A DNA stretch of 64,000 bases from Dyadobacter fermentans (GCF_019924045.1 NZ_JAHXBN010000018.1:1-64000), one strand, 5' to 3'; shown: positions 1 to 8,959, counted from the stretch's first letter. Made by a program: numbers and translations. Notes: generated by a model from the letters alone, not told the origin.

Positions 1-110
1 TACTCCGAACTCAGGTGGTCAGTTTACTCCGAATTGGGGTGGTCAATTTCACGCGGAACAGGTGGTCAGTTTAAACCGAATTGAGGTGGTCAGTTTCACC
101 GAATTTTCCA
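1..110. mobile_element. Terminal multi-repeat of an IS21-type insertion sequence (right end, rest off-window)
   Basis: Four copies of a 12-bp core, GGTGGTCAGTTT (one copy has CAATTT), begin at 14, 38, 61 and 85, so the period is 23-24 bp. Each is followed by a variant of CCGAA or CGGAA. Tandem transposase-binding repeats of this kind are typical of IS21-family ends. The last repeat is followed by a CA at about 109-110, which could be the element's terminus. No istA or istB coding sequence lies inside the window, so the body of the element would be to the left. The family assignment is from memory of the motif, and the exact end is uncertain. Confidence 0.6.
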
Positions 111-322
111 ATGTAGCGATCAATAAGTTTAAAATATTTGCATGGGGATCGTGCGTGCCGGCAGCTAACTTTTTAGATTTCGACAAACCGATGTGTAAAC
201 ATAGAGAGGTCAGAGAGCATCGGAAATCGAAATATTACTACTAATCGCTACAAATTTTTCAGTAAGTGAACTCAGCGAGCTACCTTTACTTTGAAATTTA
301 AACCGCCTTCTGCAACCCCGAT

Positions 323-973
323 ATGTATCACATACTGATTATCGACGATCATCCCATGGTATCCGTAGGGGTACAAGCAATCATTAAAACAGTCGTCGAA
401 AACTCCACCATCGCCTTTGCGTATTCTTTTCAGGAGGGGCTCGACATGCTCGCTAAAACCCCCGTCGATCTGATGATATTGGATCTGGCTATTCCGGGGA
501 GCCGCGGGCCGGAAATGATCGGCGCTTACCGGGAGGTGCAGCCGGATTTGAAAATTCTCGTGTTTTCGGGACGGGATGAGCTCACCAACGCACCAGTTTG
601 CCTACACAGGGGCGCGAACGGGTTCCTGCATAAAAACAGCTTTGATTCGGAAACGGCAAAGGCCGTCCGAATGATACTGGAAAATAAAAAGTATGTCAGT
701 CCGAAGTTAAAGGAGGCGATGCTCAGCAATCTGATGGAGGGCAAATCGATGCAGACGGATCCTATGGCGGCGCTTACTGCGCGGGAGCGCGAAGTACTTG
801 GTTTGCTGCTCACAGGCAAGTGGCTTAAATCGATAGCCGACGAACTGAACGTCAAGATTTCCACTGTCGGAACACAGAAGAACCGGATTTTCAAAAAAAT
901 GGGTGTGGACAACATCGTGGATCTTGCCAAAAAATTCTGGTATCTCGAACAAAGCACCGCCGACCATTTATAG
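323..973 (+). CDS. NarL/LuxR-type response regulator
   Basis: This 216-residue protein has a receiver domain (about 3-119) with the acidic pocket at D8-D9 and the phospho-acceptor D54 in the segment ILDLAIPG. The conserved Lys lies in FLHKNS near residue 104. A LuxR-type helix-turn-helix follows (about 150-210, starting LTAREREVLGLL). It should bind DNA after phosphorylation by a partner kinase. The kinase gene at 968-4120 is convergent and the two 3' ends overlap by six bases, so that kinase is the obvious candidate partner; this is inference. The 212 bp upstream, back to the IS end, hold no other gene. Confidence 0.9.
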   Translation: MYHILIIDDHPMVSVGVQAIIKTVVENSTIAFAYSFQEGLDMLAKTPVDLMILDLAIPGSRGPEMIGAYREVQPDLKILVFSGRDELTNAPVCLHRGANGFLHKNSFDSETAKAVRMILENKKYVSPKLKEAMLSNLMEGKSMQTDPMAALTAREREVLGLLLTGKWLKSIADELNVKISTVGTQKNRIFKKMGVDNIVDLAKKFWYLEQSTADHL

Positions 974-3900
974 CGTCGTTTTGGACAACTTGCTTTTTAG
1001 GAAGACCAGTTGGATGCGGGCCCCCGGGCTATTTGTAACGGATAGCTGTAAACGCAATACTTTCGAAATCTGCTTTAACAGCAGCAAGCCGAGGCCTTCA
1101 TAACCGGCAGGCAGGGTGGCATCTTCTTCGGGGTCGGTCGCATTGAGCCATTTCATCAGCTCGGAAGGCATCCCGGGGCCATTGTCCTCAAAAATGAGGT
1201 GCAGGCCGGCGTCTTCGTGCCGTACGTAAATTTGGAGTGTATTTCGGTCGCGCACCTTGATGGCGTTGTCGATCAGGTTATGGACGATGATACCCAGGAG
1301 CTTAGGATCGGTAAACACGATTTCTTCCGGGGCTATGTCCACCTGAATATCGGCATGATTGACCGCGGCGATCTGGCCGAAAAGTGAAACCTTTTCGCTA
1401 ACCAGCTCATGCAATTTCACGGACGTTGCAGCCTGCCCCGCGCCTCTCACCTCAGGCTTAATGAAATTGACCAGATTGTCCACCATATGATACATGTTTT
1501 CGACAGCCTGTTTTAACTGTTTAATAAATGCGACCGCATGGTCCGGCTTGTTATCTTCGATGAGCCCCTGGCTATATTCCAGGGCGTAGGACATATGCCT
1601 CACCGGCGTGCGGATATCGTGTGAGATCGAAGCAATCAGATGAAGGTGCAGCCGGACCTGCTTTTCGAGCTGTTTTTCAGAGTCACTTAATACGACAAGT
1701 GTTTTTTCCAAATGTTCTGTCCTTTCCCTGACCTTGATTTCCAATGCCAGGTTTTGCAGTTGGACAGCTCTGAGACGCCGTCTCAATATACCATAGAACA
1801 GCAATAGAACCATCCCTGCAACGACACCTCTAAACAACCATGTTTCGTACCACTCCTTCCCTACCACGATGTTAAGATGCACTTCTTTGTAATTGTTCAC
1901 TCCAAACCCACTTACCTTGCGTACATGGAGGGTGTAATTTCCTCCACCCTGAAATGGAATAGGGACGCTTTTGTTTTCGTCCAGTGCCTTCCATCCGGTC
2001 AAAACCTGATGGCCTTTAACGATCCGGTAAGACATTACCAGGTTATAAGGGTCCCCAAAGTAAGGTGTACTGACTTTAACAACGATTTGCGGTACGCCGG
2101 CCTTTACCACGAGGCTATTTCCCTCAAACGCCGACAGGCTATCGCCGTCTGTCTGATCGATGAAAATCTGCTGACCGGGAAGCTCCGGGCGTGTCTGTTC
2201 GGGGAAAAACCAGACAAGCCCGTTAATCGACGGAAATGACACCATGCCTCCCGGCGTCCGCAACGCGCAAGGCTGGCAACCTCCGTTGAATTCGTTGGTA
2301 TTAAAGCCCTCGGTTTTCGAATAGTAATGGTAATACAACTCGAAGGGCTTATCCGCATAGGCCAGCAGGTCCCCCCTACTGATCTGAAATAGCCCCTTGT
2401 TGGTCGTGATCCAGAAGAAGCCCTTCCGGTCCTCGATGACACAATGCGCACTGGCCAGGTATTGCTCTTTGTCGATGGGAAAATGCGTCAGCTTTTGATC
2501 CTTCAAAAGATATAGTCCGTTGGAGTAAGTCGTAATCCATATTTCGTTTCGACCGTCGGGGATATAAAGGCTACGTATGTAGATATCGGTAAGCTTTGTA
2601 ACATGGGATATTCTCTTGGAGGGCAAATCTATTTTGTAAAGTCCTTTACCCGTTCCGATCCAGAGTGTTTCTTTATTTTGTTGTTGAAGCCATGAAATGT
2701 TGGAAAAATGCCTTCCGGCAAAAAAAAGCGGCCTTGCACCGGGCCGGGAAGGATCAATGTAATACAGGCCGAGCGAGTTGGTTCCAATCCAGATCCTACC
2801 GTCAAGGCCCTCATAAAGTTGCTTGATCTCGTCACCGATCGTCCAGGTAGAAATGATCTGTTTTCCATGCTTTTCGAATCTGAATAAGGTTTCCCTTCGT
2901 TTACACCATATGCTACCCGTATGGTCTTTCATTATGCTGTATTTGTCCCAGTCGACATGCTTTTTAATCATCCTCAGAGACGTGGCAGCCGCCGCGGGAT
3001 TTTTACTCTCCGGGGAGAAAACTACGCCACTGGCGGTTATGATTTTCCCATCATCGAGCAGCGCTTGACCGTAGTACACATTATCGTTACCCACCGACGA
3101 ATCTGTTACGGCAACAAACTTCTTTTTGGTAAGGATATATAAGCCATAAAGCTGGCTTCCCAGAAAAAACCTGCCGTGCTCTGCGTCCATAAGAACGGTT
3201 TTAATGTCTCTGCTTTGAAAATCGAAACCGGCGAGGATCAGCTTGCTGACGAGTGAGCCGTCTTTGGCCAGTTGCAGATTGTAAAGGCGCCCGCTCGTAT
3301 AAACAAAAACCTGGTTGGTGCAGTTATTCCAAAAAATCTGATACTGCCCGGTTGATTGATAGCCAGGGTCCGATGCGAGAGGCCCCAGCAGCTTTGACTC
3401 TTCCTGGCAGAAGCCGATGGCAGTTTCCGAAAAACGGGTCAGTTTAAGCCGTTCGTCCAGGTAATAAAGGCTCTCTCCCAAACGAAAAAAACGAAAAAAG
3501 CTCTTGCCGGGGAACGAGCAGACCTTTGTTTTTTTGTTGTTCACATAGTAGCCGATATTTTGTTCGTCATACACAAAATGTTTCCCTGCCGGTGTAGGAT
3601 ATATCGAGGCAATGCCGTGAAGGTAGTGTTTTAACGCTGCCTCGTTGAGGTCGGGCAACGCTTCAACCAAGTGGAGGTCCCGCATTTTTGAAACATCAGC
3701 CGACCAGTACAGAGGATACCCTTTCAACGAAGTGTCTATCGCCGCTTTACCATTCGCCATCCGGATCCAAGTCTCGTTGCTGGACATCGCAAGCAACCCA
3801 CCATTACGACTTTGGGGATCCAGGTTGAAACCTGAAATGCTCCTGGCAGCAAAGGAGTTTCCAAGATTATCAAAGTTCACAAACCGGTGTCCATCGAATC

Positions 3901-4120
3901 GAACGAGCCCTCTCTCAGTCGCCAACCAGATGTTTCCGCGTGGGTCACGCACGATGGATCTAACGCTGTTCTGTGGCAGGCCGTTTTCATCTGTGAAGTG
4001 CCTGACGTCGTAACCAGGGGTGGTATCTTGCCGGTCAAGTACTTGTTGACCGGGAGAAGTGTTGGGGATGCAGAAAAAACAAAAGAAAAGCAGCCAGGAA
4101 GACAGGGAAAAAAAGTGCAT
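968..4120 (-). CDS. Beta-propeller sensor histidine kinase (Reg_prop / Y_Y_Y / HisKA / HATPase)
   Basis: This is a 1050-residue protein with a signal peptide at about 1-24. Two-component-regulator propeller repeats (such as GNIWLATERGLVRFDG and WIGTGKGLYKID) fill most of the periplasmic half. A Y_Y_Y-like domain comes next, then one membrane helix (segment VVAGMVLLLFYGIL). The cytoplasmic part has a HisKA domain with the phospho-His in SISHDIRTP and an HATPase with the N box (NLIDNAIK), DNGPGMP and GYEGLGL. Unlike the hybrid regulators of Bacteroides polysaccharide loci, it ends after the ATPase, with no receiver or AraC domain. The regulator at 323-973 is a likely partner. The ligand is unknown. 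Confidence 0.88.
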   Translation of the reverse strand: MHFFSLSSWLLFFCFFCIPNTSPGQQVLDRQDTTPGYDVRHFTDENGLPQNSVRSIVRDPRGNIWLATERGLVRFDGHRFVNFDNLGNSFAARSISGFNLDPQSRNGGLLAMSSNETWIRMANGKAAIDTSLKGYPLYWSADVSKMRDLHLVEALPDLNEAALKHYLHGIASIYPTPAGKHFVYDEQNIGYYVNNKKTKVCSFPGKSFFRFFRLGESLYYLDERLKLTRFSETAIGFCQEESKLLGPLASDPGYQSTGQYQIFWNNCTNQVFVYTSGRLYNLQLAKDGSLVSKLILAGFDFQSRDIKTVLMDAEHGRFFLGSQLYGLYILTKKKFVAVTDSSVGNDNVYYGQALLDDGKIITASGVVFSPESKNPAAAATSLRMIKKHVDWDKYSIMKDHTGSIWCKRRETLFRFEKHGKQIISTWTIGDEIKQLYEGLDGRIWIGTNSLGLYYIDPSRPGARPLFFAGRHFSNISWLQQQNKETLWIGTGKGLYKIDLPSKRISHVTKLTDIYIRSLYIPDGRNEIWITTYSNGLYLLKDQKLTHFPIDKEQYLASAHCVIEDRKGFFWITTNKGLFQISRGDLLAYADKPFELYYHYYSKTEGFNTNEFNGGCQPCALRTPGGMVSFPSINGLVWFFPEQTRPELPGQQIFIDQTDGDSLSAFEGNSLVVKAGVPQIVVKVSTPYFGDPYNLVMSYRIVKGHQVLTGWKALDENKSVPIPFQGGGNYTLHVRKVSGFGVNNYKEVHLNIVVGKEWYETWLFRGVVAGMVLLLFYGILRRRLRAVQLQNLALEIKVRERTEHLEKTLVVLSDSEKQLEKQVRLHLHLIASISHDIRTPVRHMSYALEYSQGLIEDNKPDHAVAFIKQLKQAVENMYHMVDNLVNFIKPEVRGAGQAATSVKLHELVSEKVSLFGQIAAVNHADIQVDIAPEEIVFTDPKLLGIIVHNLIDNAIKVRDRNTLQIYVRHEDAGLHLIFEDNGPGMPSELMKWLNATDPEEDATLPAGYEGLGLLLLKQISKVLRLQLSVTNSPGARIQLVFLKSKLSKTTL

Positions 4121-4254
4121 TTTTACTGCTGATAATTACGTTGAATGAGCCTTCATGGAGGGAGTCTGAAAAAAAGGTTATCTCCATACTGCGATGCCAT
4201 TTGGAAAATCTGCGCATGATAAAAAAAAACGGCGAATATTAAAGATGAAGTTTT

Positions 4255-5265
4255 TCAGGCCATTTCCAGCTTATATCCCTTCCCATGAACATTCGTTATT
4301 CTCAGCCCAGGATCAAGGCTTAATTTCTTTCGGAGTTTCGATACAAACACATCCAGGCTGCGGCCGGTGATGACCCCTTCGCTGATCCAGACTTCCTGCA
4401 TCAGCGTTTCGCGGGGGATCAGTTCTCCGAAATTTTTGTGGAGCACATTGAGAACCTTGCATTCTTTGTCTGTGAGACTAACCACCTCGCTATCCAAAAC
4501 CAGGCGCTGATCCTTCACATTAAAAAAGAACTTTCCGAGTGCGGCCAATTCCGGAGCGGACTCATTTATTACAGCGTGGCTCTGGCTCCGCCTGGGAAAT
4601 GGTGTTAAAAATTTCCCAAAATGTCTAATTAACAAGGCAACACCTATCAACGCCAGAATACCATAAATAAGGTTGATTGACGGATAGCCAATGGCAGTCG
4701 TTTTGGATCCTTCAATTGTTGGATTGCCTTGCCGGGTTTCCGCTTTATCTGATTCGGGCTTGCCATTCGGCCGGGCAATGTCATACCCGAAGGTTGGTTT
4801 CTTTAATTTTTCAAGTATTGGACCGACTTCCAGATTAGCCGCTTTAACTGATTCCGTCGGCTGGTCGCTGCCAGCGTTCTGTTTTTTTGCATTCCCGTAA
4901 AAATTTGGGAAAGCAAATTCGATTACGTAGCAGCCTGAGGGCTGACTTCTGCCGGCGCAAGCCAGGATGTCGGGCGAGGTATTATTTACCTGGAAACCAT
5001 AGACAATGTTCCCTTTCACGCAATCGTGTACTGTTACGGTGTACCCGGAGGGGAACTGCTTTTTGGGAAGGAAGTTCTGGGACAGCGCCAGGAGCGAGTC
5101 GTGATTGAAGGCGAATTCATTTTCGAACCTGAGCCGAAACGTGCCTTCTTTAATCTCAGTAACAGGCAATACACGTGAGCTTGAATCGCCTGCCTGCAAC
5201 AGTAACCGATGACCGGTTTGACGAATCAATAGGTTCACTTGTTTCGCCTGAAAGTCACGGTCCAA
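4255..5265 (-). CDS. Membrane-anchored winged-helix transcriptional regulator, N-terminal segment frameshifted
   Basis: The intact frame gives 336 residues from a TTG codon. There is a Cys-containing domain (about 1-190; C82, C103, C112), one membrane helix (about 196-213) and an OmpR-type winged helix (about 245-335, with LTDKECKVLNVL and ending NVHGKGYKLEMA). This suits a ToxR/CadC-like regulator with a periplasmic sensor and cytoplasmic DNA-binding domain, but that topology needs an N-terminal export signal. One is encoded just upstream in another frame: from the ATG at 5381, a hydrophobic stretch (FGIPIVLLALSF) reaches a run of six A at 5290-5295 (T on the coding strand). One extra base there would join it to this ORF. 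It is divergent from the BNR protein at 5512. Confidence 0.75.
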   Translation of the reverse strand: MDRDFQAKQVNLLIRQTGHRLLLQAGDSSSRVLPVTEIKEGTFRLRFENEFAFNHDSLLALSQNFLPKKQFPSGYTVTVHDCVKGNIVYGFQVNNTSPDILACAGRSQPSGCYVIEFAFPNFYGNAKKQNAGSDQPTESVKAANLEVGPILEKLKKPTFGYDIARPNGKPESDKAETRQGNPTIEGSKTTAIGYPSINLIYGILALIGVALLIRHFGKFLTPFPRRSQSHAVINESAPELAALGKFFFNVKDQRLVLDSEVVSLTDKECKVLNVLHKNFGELIPRETLMQEVWISEGVITGRSLDVFVSKLRKKLSLDPGLRITNVHGKGYKLEMA

Positions 5266-5450
5266 ACGCTCTGTGAAAGAAGAGGCGATAAAAAAGAGAG
5301 AGCAAGCAGCACAATGGGAATCCCAAATCTCACCGCAAGCCCGGTAGTGAAAAAGCCGGTAAAAGCATAATTTACAAGCATTTACATTTCTTTTTACAAT
5401 TAACTAACGAGAATTTACAGTTGATTTACCACAGCGACCGGGCACGAGCC

Positions 5451-5458
5451 TACATTTG
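5451..5458 (+). promoter_or_regulatory. Candidate Bacteroidota -7 promoter element for the BNR protein gene
   Basis: TACATTTG matches the Bacteroidota -7 consensus TAnnTTTG and lies about 54 bp upstream of the ATG at 5512. The -33 region is weak: a TTTA lies 22 bp further upstream. The element sits in the 130-bp region shared with the divergent membrane regulator. Confidence 0.4.
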
Positions 5459-5511
5459 GAATGTGAAGTTAAGACAATTTAACGCCATTCATTCATCAAA
5501 CGATATTAGTC

Positions 5512-6516
5512 ATGAAAATGCATCAACTCGCTTTTTTACTCCTTTTTCCATTTTCAATTGTCTTTGATCCGACGCTGGAATTTCCCCGGTTATCCCCGCT
5601 TTCCGACAGTAAGCCAAAACAAGGTAAGGGAGTCGCCGCAAACATCATTTTTAAATCTGCCGATGGCGGACAAACCTGGCAAGACGTTAGTGAAGGGTTG
5701 CCCGAAAATTTGCCGGAGGACGGTATCCCGAGAGATGGTTTCCTGGCCAATGATAACGGCATGTATTTGCGAACTGGAAATGAAATGTATTACAGCAAAC
5801 CCAATGCGACTGCCCCCTTTTGGGAAAAAGAGATTACTCCGGCCGACCTTGGCAGCATTGTTCCCGGCAAGACCGGAATGCTTGCATTCAACTACGGTGG
5901 CCGGCTTTTGCAAAAAATAAGCCAAACGAGTTTATGGCTGCCGGTGTATACGGATTTCCCGGGAAAGAGCGTTCGCACGATCTTTGAAACTGGAAATATC
6001 GTTTTTATTGGTTACGATAAGGGGCTTTTAAAGTCAGATGACAGTGGGAAAAACTGGAAGCGGGTTTACGACGGAGGCTGGGTGATGAAATTGGTAGAGT
6101 CAAACGGAGTGCTGTTAGCGACCAGTCAGAGAGGCATCATTCGATCGACAGATGGTGGTGAAAATTGGGTTGACGTGATTAGTGAAGGCGGAGTGGGCAT
6201 TGCTATCGAACGTATCAAAGGCGGATTTGCCGCCATCACCTGCAATACAGAGACGGAGACACGGAGGGTACGGACGTCCTATGACGGTGGTAAAACCTGG
6301 CAGGCTATCGATACCGGTCTTCCGGCAAGCCTCCATATCGCCTCAATTACCGAGGTCGGCCAATATATGTTCTGTGGTCATCCGGCAGGTATTTACAGAT
6401 CACCAGACAAAGGGAAAACGTGGCAACTTGTATTGCCTGCCGTACAGGATAAAGTCTTCCACTTATCTGTTTCAGGCAACGTGATCTATGCCCTGCCGAT
6501 AAGTGGAGGATGTTGA
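5512..6516 (+). CDS. Exported BNR / YCF48-like beta-propeller protein
   Basis: This is a 334-residue protein with an N-terminal signal peptide (about 1-20). Repeated Asp-box or BNR motifs of the form S.DGG.TW occur (SADGGQTWQDV, SDDSGKNWKRV, STDGGENWVDV, SYDGGKTWQAI, SPDKGKTWQLV). Such repeats form a sialidase-like or YCF48-like beta-propeller, but Asp boxes alone do not show enzyme activity, and no sialidase catalytic Arg set was recognised. It is divergent from the membrane winged-helix regulator, which suggests that the regulator controls it or that the propeller interacts with the sensor domain; this is inference. It ends in SGGC. Confidence 0.8.
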   Translation: MKMHQLAFLLLFPFSIVFDPTLEFPRLSPLSDSKPKQGKGVAANIIFKSADGGQTWQDVSEGLPENLPEDGIPRDGFLANDNGMYLRTGNEMYYSKPNATAPFWEKEITPADLGSIVPGKTGMLAFNYGGRLLQKISQTSLWLPVYTDFPGKSVRTIFETGNIVFIGYDKGLLKSDDSGKNWKRVYDGGWVMKLVESNGVLLATSQRGIIRSTDGGENWVDVISEGGVGIAIERIKGGFAAITCNTETETRRVRTSYDGGKTWQAIDTGLPASLHIASITEVGQYMFCGHPAGIYRSPDKGKTWQLVLPAVQDKVFHLSVSGNVIYALPISGGC

Positions 6517-6543
6517 AAATTCAGATTATATGGTGGGAACGCT

Positions 6544-6810
6544 ATGGGCCCTCGCGCGGGAGATAGGGTGATCTCCAACCAGGCGAATGCCCGTCAATAC
6601 CTGAGCAAGATCGCGTTACAGGAAAGGTACCATTATAGCTGTTTTGTCTTTTTCACCCTGAGTGCTTTCAGCGCCTTAGTCGGCGGGAAAATACAAATGG
6701 CATTGCTCATCTCCATCGCGAACGTCATTTACAATGTATACCCGATCCTTCTTCAACAATATAATCGACTGAGAATACAACGATTGCTGAATTTGCCTGT
6801 CGAAGTGTGA
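6544..6810 (+). pseudogene. Fragment similar to the C-terminus of a CrtO-like (glycosyl-diaponeurosporenoate acyltransferase) protein
   Basis: The 88-residue ORF has two hydrophobic segments and ends in NVYPILLQQYNRLRIQRLL. This resembles the C-terminal signature of CrtO-like membrane acyltransferases (an E..H motif before the helix, then a P.I..QRYNR.R pattern). Such proteins are usually about 160-190 residues, so the N-terminal half is missing here, and it is not found in other frames upstream, where the BNR gene ends. It may be a decayed remnant or a short membrane protein in its own right. The start is uncertain. Confidence 0.45.
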
Positions 6811-6889
6811 ATGACTAGTGCAAGACAGATTGTGGCAGGTTTCAGCCAGGCCGCAAACTTGTCGCAGCCCGGCTGAATGATCTCCATGG

Positions 6890-7801
6890 TCAGAAAAGGA
6901 AGCCTAGCTGTACCAGCAGACGCTCCTTCGCCACCACGTGCCCGGATGCGCTTCGCTGGGCAATAGGTTTCTGGCCGGTAATACCTATCGTCCATTTGTC
7001 AGAAAATAATGTAATCCCGGCGGTGGCATTTGCCAATTTGCCGCCTGTGATTTCAAGAGCTTCCCCGCGCTGGATGCCACGTCCGGCGTGCTCGGCGTAG
7101 ACGCCCACAGCCGGTGTGACCGTCAACTTTCCCATTTCGATGGACCGGTAAATATCCACGGTGCCGTAGAACTGGTTGCCAAAACGATAGTCTTCCGAAT
7201 TGGTCGTATTGAACTTTCGGGATACATTGGCTGCCAGGCCCCATTGGTCCTTGTTGATGGTGTAAAAGGCGTTCACGATAAAATCGACGCTGCCGGTGCC
7301 TAGCTGAAAGTTGGCATTGGCGACTTGTAGCACGTTATTCTCGTCAAACCGGAATTTGCCTGTCGGCAGCTTCACGCCCCCGCCTACCAGCAGCGTGTGG
7401 TTAAAAGTCCGGTCGCTTTCGCTATCCATAAACGTATTGAACAGATTATAGTTGGCCAGCACGGTAATGTCGCCCAGGCCGGCCTGCCTTTTCACACCGG
7501 CAGAAGTAACCTGTTTATCGGCGCGAAAGGGCACAAACGCCATCACCTGCACCCGCTTGACGGGAAAGAAGCGCGTGTAAAATTCACCGATATTGAAATG
7601 TTCCTCGGTGCGTAGCACCTTGCTGTCGCCGTGCGTGACAAAGCGCATTCGCTGATACCGCACACCTGCCAGCGATTTGTGTGATTGCGGGAGCAAGCCG
7701 AAGTAGGCACCGCTGTTCGCGCAGCCGCACACGTCGCACGCGGCTGCTCGCGGCAGTGGTACCATCAGCAGCAATATGATCCATAAAAACAAAGTTCTCA
7801 T
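6890..7801 (-). CDS. Outer-membrane beta-barrel protein with CDVCGC motif (metal/MbnP-type operon)
   Basis: The 303-residue protein has a signal peptide (cleavage near residue 21, PRAAA/CDVCGC) that puts a Cys-rich CDVCGC motif (22-27) at the mature N-terminus. The rest is rich in alternating beta-strand patterns and ends in an aromatic residue (LVQLGFLF), as outer-membrane barrels do. It is the last gene of a four-gene minus-strand operon with a di-haem peroxidase 12 bp upstream and an MbnP-like lipoprotein. The Cys motif and company suggest a metal-related (perhaps copper) transport role; this is inference. Similar proteins are often annotated only as transporter. Confidence 0.7.
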   Translation of the reverse strand: MRTLFLWIILLLMVPLPRAAACDVCGCANSGAYFGLLPQSHKSLAGVRYQRMRFVTHGDSKVLRTEEHFNIGEFYTRFFPVKRVQVMAFVPFRADKQVTSAGVKRQAGLGDITVLANYNLFNTFMDSESDRTFNHTLLVGGGVKLPTGKFRFDENNVLQVANANFQLGTGSVDFIVNAFYTINKDQWGLAANVSRKFNTTNSEDYRFGNQFYGTVDIYRSIEMGKLTVTPAVGVYAEHAGRGIQRGEALEITGGKLANATAGITLFSDKWTIGITGQKPIAQRSASGHVVAKERLLVQLGFLF

Positions 7802-7813
7802 TTCAGATTTTGT

Positions 7814-8953
7814 TTAAAAGTTAGTCCCGACCCCGGGATCGGAGAATTGCTTATTCCGTATAAAATGCCCGTCGCTGAGCGTCGCGAGAAAGGCTATAAT
7901 GGATTGCTTTTCCGTGGCAGTCAGGCTGATACCCGGTTTTTGACCCGGCCTGTTCAGCGCGCTGTCAAGGGTGGCCGACGGGTGAATGCTGTCCGAATAG
8001 TGGTCGAGCACTTCTTGAAGGCTGTGGTAGCGCCCATCGTGCATATACGGCGCGGTGAGCCCTACATTACGAAGACTCGGCACCTTGAACTTGTAGCGAT
8101 CCGCCGGATTAGCCGTAATCCCGAACCGGCCCTGATCGTCGGCACCGGACGGGATCAGTCCATTGTTGCGGAAACTGTAATCGGTAAATAGCTCTCCCGC
8201 GTGGCAACTGCCGCATTTGGACCGAAAAATCGCCATTCCCCGCTGTTCCTCCACCGTCAGCGCCGATTGGTCGCCCAAGCGATAATAGTCGTACCGCGAT
8301 TCGGCCGACACCAAACTCAGCATGAATTGGGAAAGCGCTTTCATCATCCGCTCGCTGGTGATTTGCTTGTCGCCAAATGCTTTTTTGAACATCAGCGGGT
8401 AGTCGACCCGCATTTTGGCGGTAGCCAGCGGCGTGTTTTGCAGCTTGATGATCACATTTTTCACGGTCTCGTCCATCTCAACCGGATTTTCAACCGGATT
8501 GAACGGTACGAGGTCCAGGTCATGAACGCCGCCGTCCCAGAAGAACGACGGGTTCCAGGCCAGGTTCTGGATCGAGGGCGAATTGCGGGTACCGAGCAAA
8601 TCGTCGACGCCGTGGCTCAGCTCGTGCCCGTGGTGCGTAAACGCCGCCTCCTGCTGGTGACAAGTACCGCAGCCGATCTGATTGGTACGTGAGAGAATGC
8701 CGTCATAAAACAGGAACCGCCCCAGCTCCACGCCTTCGCGGGTAAGCGGGTTCCGGCTGAGATCGTACACCGGATCGGGAAAATGGGCGGGCTTTTTCCA
8801 CTGAATGGGCGTCGCGGCGGCATCACCTGCCTTTACGCCGGGATCGTCGTTCTTCTTACAAGCAACACTTATAGCCGCGAACATAACCGCCAGCATCGCG
8901 CATGCGAATGGTACCTGGCGGGTTCCCCGGCCAGGTTTAAGAGTAAACTGCAT
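7814..8953 (-). CDS. Di-haem cytochrome c peroxidase family lipoprotein (MauG/MbnH-like)
   Basis: The 379-residue protein has a lipobox-like signal (SVAC, C32) and two c-type haem motifs, CGTCH at 95-99 and CGSCH at 247-251. A PYMHDGR segment near 302-308 is typical of the CcpA/MauG superfamily. MbnH, a member of this family, oxidises a Trp of its partner MbnP to kynurenine to make a copper site. The neighbour upstream (6 bp gap) is an MbnP-like protein, which favours the MbnH role over generic hydrogen peroxide detoxification. That choice is inferred from context; the distal haem ligand cannot be settled by eye. Confidence 0.88.
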   Translation of the reverse strand: MQFTLKPGRGTRQVPFACAMLAVMFAAISVACKKNDDPGVKAGDAAATPIQWKKPAHFPDPVYDLSRNPLTREGVELGRFLFYDGILSRTNQIGCGTCHQQEAAFTHHGHELSHGVDDLLGTRNSPSIQNLAWNPSFFWDGGVHDLDLVPFNPVENPVEMDETVKNVIIKLQNTPLATAKMRVDYPLMFKKAFGDKQITSERMMKALSQFMLSLVSAESRYDYYRLGDQSALTVEEQRGMAIFRSKCGSCHAGELFTDYSFRNNGLIPSGADDQGRFGITANPADRYKFKVPSLRNVGLTAPYMHDGRYHSLQEVLDHYSDSIHPSATLDSALNRPGQKPGISLTATEKQSIIAFLATLSDGHFIRNKQFSDPGVGTNF

Positions 8954-8959
8954 GGCCCG

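Noticed and set aside
968..4120. Hybrid two-component system of the Bacteroides polysaccharide type
   Set aside because: The propeller and Y_Y_Y architecture fits, but the protein ends after the HATPase and has no receiver or AraC domain.
5512..6516. Sialidase
   Set aside because: Only the Asp-box repeats are present; the catalytic Arg triad and Tyr/Glu pair of sialidases were not recognised.
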